This document shows, one piece after another, positions 56,949-64,000 of a stretch of DNA of 64,000 bases. The position numbers were made by a program, and so were the translations under genes. Source of the stretch: Heliocidaris tuberculata (Eukaryota > Echinodermata > Echinoidea > Camarodonta > Echinometridae). Under the pieces are notes generated by a model. The model did not search any database and had not been told where the DNA came from. It saw nothing but the letters and a program-made list of their open reading frames with translations. Numbering within the stretch: position 1 is the first letter of the stretch; the number at the start of each line of letters is the position of its first letter. The stretch spans positions 28,930,347 through 28,994,346 of the forward strand of contig CM046850.1 in assembly GCA_025618425.1 (NCBI GenBank). Reading direction: 5' to 3'.

Positions 56949-59900
56949 AATCATCACCATCATCATAATCATCACCATCATCATTATCATCACCATCATC
57001 ATGATAATCATCACCATCATCATCATCATCATCATCACCATCATCATGATAATCATCACCATCATCATCACCATCATAATGATAATCATCACCATCATCA
57101 TTATCATCTTCATCATCATCTTCATCATCATCATCATTATCATCATCATAATCATCATTATCATTAATTATCCTCACCAGCCTCCACCTCATCCTCATTA
57201 TAATGACAACTATTACCACTACTAAGGTAAATTCCTTTCCACTTACCACAACCTCATTTGGAGGTTTTGTCTTGGTTGGTAGTACATAGACACAATCAGC
57301 AGGGAAGTCACCCTTCTGTCCGGTGCGGTCATTCTGTCCGTAGCACCAGCCTTGGTTCATACCCTGATCACCATTCTCTTGCTCCAGGACGATCAGATCT
57401 CCACGTTGAAAACTCAGGTAGGATGACCCTTGACCTGGTAACAACATTCAAAACCAACAATAAATAATGCACCTTGCTAGAATATGAGCAAGTAAAAAAA
57501 TCCAGTGGCTTTATTGATCCACACATTACATTGTGCAATTAATGTGTCTGATGACATTGTTATTTTGCCTGTTGATTGCTTCTTCAATATACAAATCCTT
57601 GACAGTATTCAATCTTCCTATACAATGGTTTCATGATCATAAAGACCACAACAGGACCCGCTATTTAAAATACTGTATATCATCAATAAACTATATATAC
57701 CTTTATCAATTTCATTTCATTTTCATACATATATAATGGTACAGCAAAATGGGTACTAAAATGAGACAACACTTGCTATACTGAGAGTATCTTTTGGGGA
57801 ATATGATGTTCATAATGTTTTCATATGACTTTTGAATGGAATCAAAGAAAATACATGACTCACTCTGCTTAGGACAGTCCTGAAGTGCCACCACGTATCT
57901 GGATCTCTTCTTGAGTCCATCTAGGAAGTAAACGATGAGATCCCTGATGTCTTCAGCATTGGACGATGTGAAGGTGAACTCTTCGCCTTTCACAGTCAGC
58001 AGTGTGAAGCTCTGACCGTGCAACTTACCCGTTCTGAAACAAAGAGAATAAAAGACTAAGTCACAGAACTTATATAGTAGTGGTTGTGGTATGTAAGGCA
58101 TTTCCTAAAACAAAAACAAAAACAAAAACATACTATATCTTTGCGATGAAACATTCGTTCCTTTACAGATAATAAAGCCATTCCTGCATTTTTAAATGCA
58201 ATATGAATAGAAACCCTCTTTCTTGCAATATGCGAGCCCTGATGACAAGGTATGACAAGGTTTGGAAACGAATATACAGTGAACCTGCTTTAGCAACCAT
58301 CTATATAGAAATACAACCTGTCTATAAAGACTTGAAGAGTGTCTTTCACGGAAACCTGTATCAAAAGAACCTGTATTTAAAGATCACCTTCCTATAGAGA
58401 TTCCTTTTTATGTTTCCCTAGAGCAGTCTTTATATACAGGTTCGACTGTAGTTTGTTCTCTGAGTCACATGGATTACACCTCACATAACAGATAAGAGAT
58501 GACTAACAAACATACAGTACCTGCTGCTTGAAACTTGAGTGATCTCTGGGAAGGACAGCTCCAAAAGCACTTGCTCAAGGTCATCGACCACGTACACCCC
58601 TGTCCAGTTGACAGCGATGATGACCTCATTCTTGGGCAGACTTGGACCAGAGAACTTATAGGCCTCGTAGAAGCGTGAGAAGAGCAGGGGCCATCGGAGC
58701 TGGGCGTACCTGACGACGTCCTCCTTGACTCGGACTGGGTTCTCGTGATCTTTGACATAGTAGCTCTAAGTGGGACAAATACATTTATCCATAAAAACTG
58801 AATGAAATGTTATCACATAATAAACTTCTCTCAAAATTTTGAATCCTAAACGTAATCAAACAGTATCTACATTGCGATTGATGAATATGACCATGATAAA
58901 TTTATGTTAGGTGTACATATAATTCTTAGAATGCACATTTGATAACCAAATAGTCTCAAACATTAAGATCCATTCCATTGTAAATATTATGACAGTAAAA
59001 CTTATCTCATTTGCCAAAACTCTATAAATTATTGTCTACAGTGGTCAATTATATCCCTCTATGAAGAAAAATACATTGTAGATCTGGTCTGGACATGCCC
59101 ACTGCCTACAGTGACCACTTCTTGTATCCTTTTGGAGGCCTTGATAGACAGTTTTGACTGTAGTCAAAGAGTGTCAATATCAGGGCCTGTATTACATAGA
59201 TTTGCAATTGATTTGAATTGATCACAACACAACTTGAGTCTGATATCAACCCCAACTCAGTACAATAGCAGACAGGCTACTGTAAATTTGTAATTGATTG
59301 GAGGACTTATGATCAATTTGGATTAATTGCAACGCTTAACAAGACAGGGCCAAGGTCAGAGGTCAGTGGAAAGTTCAAGGGTTAAGGTCAATGTAACTCA
59401 CACTTGTGTGTTGTCTGCTGATCATCTGTGCCCATCTCTCGGCTGTCTTGGCTCCCGTCATGGCGTTGTCAGGTATGTATGATGGGATAAGCTTTAGCAG
59501 ACGCTCGTAGGACATGTCACTCTTGTATTCCACATAGTACTGCTGGGCAGCGATGGCTGCTAAGTCTTCATCCTGGCAAGAAAAGCGAGAGAAAAAGATT
59601 AAGTTAGATTTTGCTCAGAATAATTAATGGTAAAACAAAAAGTAAATAGACCTTTTTCGAGTACTGAACATCACCTTAAACAACATTAGCTTCCTCCTGC
59701 TTATCATCAAAGTCATCATTCCTCCTCATCCTTCTCTCTTCATCATCATCATTAACAGCAGCAGCATCACAATCTTTCTCATTATCATCATCATCTTCAT
59801 CATAATCATCTTCATTCTTATCATCATCCTCATCCTTATCGTCATCCTCATCATCATAATCATCATCATCACCATCACTATCTTTCTTGTCATTATCATC

Positions 59901-62900
59901 ATCACCAACATCATCATAATCATCATCACTGCCTTCATTTCAATCATCACCATCACAATCAACATTATCTTCACCATCCTATTTACCAATATCACCAACA
60001 TCATTATCATTAACATGATCATCACTACCACCAAAACAATCTCTACCGCAGCCTCACTTTCCATTGATCTTACCTTATCACACCGGTACTCTCCAAACTT
60101 GACCCCCCTCACGATCTGCTGGTAGATCAGATTGGTACCCACAGGGTCAGCCGTTGGGTCATGCCAGGGTGCAAAGATCTCCTTCCTGAAGAACAGTCTC
60201 CATGGGGCGTTCCTCTCCTGTGCTCCCTTCTCTTTAGCGTACTGCTCACACTGTGAGATGGCATCCATGACATGGTCTCCACCGCTGCCAAGGGAAGATA
60301 CCTGAAAGTGGTATCCATAATGACATGTTATGAGTGAAAGACTTTATCACAATATATTCTTGAATATGCTGATTTCGTTAGATAATCAAACCTCATAAAT
60401 CAGGTGACAAACTGAAATTCTACAACATGAGCAATATCAATGTAGCAACAAGTTTTGTATATTAATTGTATGCAACTTGTGAGAGTCTGGCTAAGTAAAT
60501 ATATTGGGCAACATTTCCCTAGGTCATAACTCTGCCCATGAACAGAGAAACATGTGAGTAAGATTTACAATTTAAAAGGGTAATAGAGGTATCCATTTTC
60601 ACTTCTAGAATAAAAATGAAGATCTTCTTGCTCTTTATACATTTTTCATCACTCTGACTTTTGGGTGGGATGTGCACCCACAGCAAAGGAAGGGTTAATA
60701 ATGGAATACAATGAGTAAAGGAAGGCATTATCATCCTACCTTCTCAAAGAGAGCAATGTAGAGAGAGAAGCCAAACTGGTCTTTCAATCCAATCTTCTGG
60801 GCTAGGAGTTGACACAGTTCCCTAGCAGTGGTAGCGGAGTCAGCTAGTAGGGTACGTGTTGTTCCATCCATGAATGTGATGGGTAGCATCAAAGGGTTCT
60901 TGGTCTTGGTAGCCTGGTCATACGGTAATGAACAAATTAGTCTTATTGAGCACACACTGAAAAGTAGTATGGTTTTTCAACAAAGTAAATATACATGTAA
61001 CAACATGAAATATAAGTGCATTTTGAAAGAAATGAGGAAGAAAATAGCAAGGTAAAGATCTTATACAATAATTTTCTGATCTATGTAAATCTATGATATA
61101 TGTCACTAATATGCTCCATGTTTATGAATCTATTTTTATTCGTGTCAAGATGAAAGGATAAACATTTTGACATGGGCTCCCAGGAGCATAATTCGGTGGT
61201 ATATCTCTGAATGTTCTCAAACATTCAAATAGTGAAATAATTACATGAAATATGTTTAACTAGTCAACCTGTCTTTTTATTCTGTGCTTAGCAATGTCCT
61301 GAAGAACGTGTGTAAAATTGAAAATCCTGAAAGGATAGGTCCAGATAATTTTATAATATCTGATCATATCATCATGTATACCTGCAGTTCCAGCCAGCTT
61401 GGTGGTTGACTCCTAGTACCATTAGCCAAGGTTCTCCTCAGTCTCTCTTCACAGTAGGCTGCATACCCAGGAGGTCCCTCGGTCAGGATGAAACATCGCA
61501 GGTACTTCACAAACTGTGGGGAGGAAAAGAATCAGAGAGAAATGTCAGAATGGCATTGGAAAGTTTTAATCAATCCTTTTCCGCATTTACCAATCAGGTT
61601 ACACCATTTATTGAGTGAAAAGAACTTCGATCCTGATAGTATTAGCTAATGCTTTGAAAGTTGCACTCAATTATCTCATCTATCAGGTTTCACTGTATAT
61701 CATATCACAGCAATAGTTTTGATCCTGATTGTAAATTGTTCGGAAAGTTGCAAATCAATCATCAGACGCATTCACCCCTAAAAATTCATCTTTAAAGAAT
61801 ATACAATATAAATTGTCATCCTGCAAAGGAATTTGCAATGAAAATCATATTTAATTGAAACAGAGAGTTTCTTCTTCTTCCATATGAGGCATCAAAGGAG
61901 TTGAGCAAATCTACCAGTACCCACACGCTTGTTTGATTGTTGATGACTGCGACATCCAACATGTACACTGGGGGGGGGGGGGGGGATGTGCGGCATATTG
62001 CTTTATAATGTGCTTTGCCGTTTTCTATTTCAACATATATTTCAAGATGAAAGCCTGAGTGGCCGACTTGTTCTTTTAAGAAGTGATTAAAGATGAGAGG
62101 ACTATGGGTGATAGTGGTATCTTACCCTATCTGTTGGAGCAAAGCATCCCACACAGAGGGACAGTAGGATCCAACCACGAGGTAGACTGGTCTGAGAAGG
62201 GTTGTTGGTCAGCTGTTTACAGATCATACAATAGATCTCATCCCTGGGATTAAAAGAAAAAGAATGAGAGTGGTTTATGGAGAGATAATAGCTGAAATGT
62301 TCAACCCATAGAGGAACAATATCTCCTGTTAAAATTACAGATTTGCATTTTTTTCTTTTGAGAGTGTTAAAAACTGCACAGAACACATGAGCAGCTAGTG
62401 AAATATCAAAGACAGATTTCTATTCATTTGTGTTTTATAGTTTCAAATGAGAATAAAACCTTCAAATAAGCAATGTGTACAGAAATTTACAATCACTCTT
62501 TTTTTCTTACAAACCGATAATATCTCTTATTACCACCCTGGATCATATTAATATCACTTTTACCAAGAGGATGGGAGGTTGTGTGTCTAGCCACTAAACA
62601 AAAGTAAAGCTGTCATGATAGCCGATGGATTTTTACACTAAATATTCATTAAGTAGCACTAACTACATGTACCAAGTATATGTCCCTTTTATAATATTGC
62701 CAACATATCTTTTAAAGAATTAATGAAATATTACATGAAAACTTGTTCAAATTACTGTCCGAAACTGAACTGTCTGGATATCCAACCTGTCCGGACACAC
62801 AATGCGTGGGTATAAATATCATTATCATATTATCATAATATCATTGGCATACCTAAGCTCTGGACGGAGCAGCCCATGGCCTGTGATGAAATGAAGTTTC

Positions 62901-64000
62901 TCCAGGTTAGAAGTTGGTCTATCAATTAGCATGCTGTTACCCATATCACCCTCGTTCCCATCCTGAATCCTCTGAGCCATCTCCTGGCTGATCTTGGACT
63001 TCTTCTTCAACGTCATGGAGACCAGCTTGCGTCTCATTGTGTTCTTGTTGCGGCTTCCCATCCCAGAGTTTGGCGCATCATTGGGCTGCAAAGAAAAAAA
63101 ATGAAAGGAATATAATAAATTTCAAATTTTCTTCAAAGATCCTACAAGATGAACTGCTTTCTCGCTTGCCATCAATAGATCTTTCAGACAGTATTGTTCT
63201 CAAGGGGAGCTACATGTATGTAGTAGCTGTAACTTGGATTGAATCAAGTTTTTAAAAACTATATACTGCAACTGCCACATCTGCTTGAAACTCATGAAAC
63301 ATAGATGTGAAGTGTTGCTTTAACACTATCAGGATCCATTTGAACTCTTTCCATAAAGTCTCAACATGTGTTTTTAAATTTTTGTGTATGTAATAGACAA
63401 GAATTCTTCATTTAAGTGCAAAAGACTGTCTAAGTCTTGCACAATAATAATCTGGGAGAATGCTGAACAAAGATATACAATCTAAGTACAGGCCTGTGCA
63501 CCTACTTTGATATACAATACTGAAGAGAATATAGAATTAGCACTTACAATCATGTCATCTCCGATCATCATCTGGTCAGCCGTTGCCTTGCCCTTTGACC
63601 TTCCTAACGTGTTGTAGATCTTAGTCATCACAGATTTACCATCCTGAAATACAAAGAAGAGAACATTATTCCCTTTTTAAGGATTTATCATACTTTTCTA
63701 AGAGAGGGCAAATGTTCAAAGCATTGCCCACTGCCTACAAGCATCCAGCTGCAGAAATAGCACATATCATTACTTATTACAAGGTAAAGAAATTACGAAA
63801 AAAGAAAGAGAAATTAATTTCTTGTTCTAAAACTTTAATATTCTTACTTTTCTTACCCATAGTGCACTGGGCACATGATGAGTTGTACATTGTAAGCAAT
63901 TTATTATCATCTATAAATGAAAACAAAAATATAAAGGGCAGAAGAAATGAATATCCTTACCCTGTCAGCCATTGAGGCAGATGCCTTTGGCTCTGGAAGA
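43722..64000 (-). CDS. MYO7A: Myosin-VIIa heavy chain, C-terminal 1124 aa (22 exons), partial
   Basis: Exons, high to low: 64000-63961 (cut by window), 63643-63548, 63085-62853, 62243-62126, 61513-61382, 60913-60740, 60301-60074, 59572-59402, 58765-58521, 58033-57864, 57434-57247, 56568-56444, 56086-55938, 55604-55448, 52790-52532, 52135-52021, 51405-51319, 50470-50181, 49702-49586, 46921-46838, 44827-44708, 43799-43722 (TGA). All phases agree. Domains in window numbering: MyTH4-1 (1 to about 185, N-terminus missing), FERM1 (about 205-540), SH3 (541-598), MyTH4-2 (640-825), FERM2 (828-1118). Identity with human MYO7A is high throughout and the domain order is diagnostic. In vertebrates this unconventional myosin tail binds harmonin/SANS-type scaffolds in actin-based protrusions such as stereocilia. 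Motor, IQ and SAH exons lie beyond 64000. Confidence 0.97.
44708..52135 (-). CDS. MYO7A: MYO7A exons for FERM2
   Basis: Exons 52135-52021, 51405-51319, 50470-50181, 49702-49586, 46921-46838 and 44827-44708, completed by 43799-43722. They cover F1 ([21 protein letters not shown] segment and [17 protein letters not shown]), F2 ([28 protein letters not shown]) and F3 ([34 protein letters not shown]). The F3 hallmark [12 protein letters not shown] is intact. Introns grow long here: 3.5 kb and 2.7 kb before the F3 exon at 46921 is followed by 2.0 kb. Confidence 0.95.
45615..46110. repeat. About 190-bp degenerate tandem repeat, three copies
   Basis: Units open with GGATGACAAAT-like words at about 45620, 45797 and 45992. 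They share CACCCWCYYTAAAGG, AATAATGAGATGT and ACAAACACC in the same order. It lies in the MYO7A intron between the exons at 46838 and 44827. Confidence 0.65.
46523..46682. repeat. About 18-bp minisatellite
   Basis: Around eight diverged copies of AGATTCATGAACTCAAAA in a MYO7A intron, 156 bases downstream of the exon that ends at 46838. Confidence 0.85.
49227..49506. mobile_element. MITE with GGTAGCTTAACGAAACG ends, copy 2
   Basis: Same family, size and TTA flanks as 43360-43641, about 80% alike by eye. It lies in a MYO7A intron, 80 bases downstream of the exon ending at 49586. Confidence 0.85.
50962..51102. mobile_element. GGGCCC-type foldback element in MYO7A intron
   Basis: GGCCACGTTTCATAAAACTT at the left, AAGTTTTATGAAACAGGGCC at the right, core TCTGATTGGCTGAGAGCCA. 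Confidence 0.8.
52532..56568 (-). CDS. MYO7A: MYO7A exons for MyTH4-2
   Basis: Exons 56568-56444, 56086-55938, 55604-55448 and 52790-52532. They encode the pre-domain linker ending [12 protein letters not shown], then [61 protein letters not shown] and the conserved helix [20 protein letters not shown]. The junction between the second and third of these exons works only as a U12-type AT-AC intron. Confidence 0.96.
52899..53052. mobile_element. ACAGTC-type inverted-repeat element
   Basis: TACAGTGAAACCTGTAAATG at the left and GCCAGTTTGACTGTA at the right, with interior GGTCTTTACAAAC and GTGGTCTTTGTAGACAGG. Same family as 13669, 58275 and 58990. Confidence 0.65.
53117..53200 (-). pseudogene. 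Degenerate partial duplicate of the MYO7A exon at 52532-52790
   Basis: AACTTAGTGACCTCAGGAAG (plus-strand reading) occurs both in the real exon near 52701 and here. It is followed by similar sequence for about 80 bases (GGTCTGACTGCAGGCAAAGA against GATGGACTGCTGGCAAAGA). The copy has indels and a stop (TGA) in the corresponding frame, and no good acceptor. It lies 330 bases upstream (transcript sense) of the true exon. Confidence 0.75.
54960..55001. repeat. (CA)n microsatellite
   Basis: About 20 CA units in a MYO7A intron, followed 200 bases on by CT-rich DNA (55180-55400). Confidence 0.95.
55605..55937 (-). other. MYO7A: U12-type AT-AC intron of MYO7A (333 nt)
   Basis: On the minus strand the intron begins ATATCCTTTACC, the exact U12 5' splice-site consensus. 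It ends TTCCTTGACTTCTCACAC, with a near-perfect U12 branch-point motif (TTCCTTGAC) whose branch A is 10 bases from the terminal AC. Joining GAA-G to CT-ATT-TTG-AGA restores [12 protein letters not shown], matching the human segment. No GT-AG alternative preserves the frame. Confidence 0.92.
56692..57172. repeat. Long ATC/CAT array filling a MYO7A intron
   Basis: About 480 nt of ATC units with ordered ATA/ACC variants (a higher-order unit like ATCATCACCATCATCATGAT). It occupies most of the 678-nt intron between the MyTH4-2 linker and SH3 exons. Apparent ORFs (poly-Asp, poly-Ile, poly-Met) are artefacts. Confidence 0.95.
57247..57434 (-). CDS. MYO7A: MYO7A SH3-domain exon
   Basis: A single exon (62 codons plus two bases) encodes [40 protein letters not shown] and [15 protein letters not shown]. 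The ALYDY-like start is replaced by YLSF, as in vertebrate MYO7A (GFLSF). The Trp of the peptide groove and GDFPxDxVYV are present. Confidence 0.96.
57864..61513 (-). CDS. MYO7A: MYO7A exons for FERM1
   Basis: Exons 61513-61382, 60913-60740, 60301-60074, 59572-59402, 58765-58521 and 58033-57864. They encode [15 protein letters not shown] and PPSWLELQ, then the ubiquitin-like F1 ([32 protein letters not shown]), F2 ([51 protein letters not shown]) and F3 ([35 protein letters not shown]). Confidence 0.96.
58275..58450. mobile_element. ACAGTC-type inverted-repeat element
   Basis: TACAGTGAACCTGCTTTAGC at the left and ATACAGGTTCGACTGTA at the right, with interior CCTGTCTATAAAGAC. A further diverged copy lies at 58990-59162 (GACAGTAAAACTT ... 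CAGTTTTGACTGTAG). Confidence 0.65.
59181..59352. mobile_element. GGGCCTGT-type foldback
   Basis: CAGGGCCTGTATTACATAGA at the left and complement ACGCTTAACAAGACAGGGCC at the right, with inner arms TTTGAATTGATC and GATCAATTTGGATT. It is related in its ends, but not its core, to the GGGCCC family. Confidence 0.6.
59737..60045. repeat. ATC/CAT array in a MYO7A intron
   Basis: About 300 nt of interrupted ATC units filling most of the 501-nt intron between FERM1 exons 60301-60074 and 59572-59402. A smaller ATC array (49537-49580) abuts the donor of the exon ending at 49586. Confidence 0.93.
62126..64000 (-). CDS. MYO7A: MYO7A exons for MyTH4-1 (5' part cut off by window)
   Basis: Exons 64000-63961, 63643-63548, 63085-62853 and 62243-62126. 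They encode [72 protein letters not shown], and [17 protein letters not shown] with [15 protein letters not shown]. The insert [18 protein letters not shown] is not in the human sequence I recall and may be lineage-specific. Base 64000 falls one nucleotide into a codon. Confidence 0.95.

Noticed and set aside
56607..57447. 185-264 codon frames rich in Met, Ile or Asp
   Set aside because: ATC array reading, in one case fused in frame to the real SH3 exon by intron read-through.
59726..60073. C-terminal half of the 180-codon minus-strand frame
   Set aside because: Intronic ATC repeat read through past the donor at 60073; only 60301-60074 is coding.

Overview
This is a eukaryotic, AT-rich, intron-rich window. 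Conserved proteins and the style of the dispersed repeats suggest an invertebrate deuterostome, most likely an echinoderm of the sea-urchin kind. The species call is inference; the gene structures are read from the sequence. All coding chains below were assembled by checking reading frame, splice dinucleotides and intron phase exon by exon. Each closes to a multiple of three.

Layout: (1) 1-3.6 kb, repeats and upstream DNA. (2) 3.6-15.4 kb, plus strand: a complete ANKRD42-type gene (ankyrin repeats, coiled coil, basic tail), 13 exons, 509 aa, poly(A) signal at 15384. (3) 15.4-19.5 kb: long pyrimidine tract, about 70 CTT repeats, mobile-element debris and a 28-bp minisatellite. (4) 19.55-26.53 kb, minus strand: a three-exon class A GPCR (395 aa), muscarinic/histamine-like in overall plan but with the amine-binding Asp replaced by Asn. 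(5) 26.6-31.4 kb: mostly simple repeats and foldbacks, plus a GC-richer patch with a perfect CRE. (6) 31.46-36.71 kb, plus strand: a TATA-driven five-exon gene for a secreted 221-aa glycoprotein. Its intron phases (1-0-0-0), exon sizes and final helix look like a long-chain class I (IL-6/CNTF/CLC-type) helical cytokine. (7) 36.7-43.7 kb: foldback elements and AT-rich DNA. (8) 43.7-64.0 kb, minus strand: the last 22 coding exons (1124 aa) of a myosin-VIIa heavy chain, covering most of MyTH4-1, then FERM1, SH3, MyTH4-2 and FERM2. One intron is a U12-type AT-AC intron. The motor, IQ and SAH parts lie beyond base 64000.

The most exciting item is the cytokine-like gene: a possible gp130-type ligand in an invertebrate. 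From memory, the human counterparts ANKRD42, MYO7A, CLCF1/CNTF and CHRM1 all lie on 11q12-q14, so the neighbourhood may be a remnant of an old linkage group and independently supports the assignment. The genes do not form a pathway. They are independent transcription units separated by MITE-like foldbacks, poly-G-containing CAGTGGCG elements and microsatellites.
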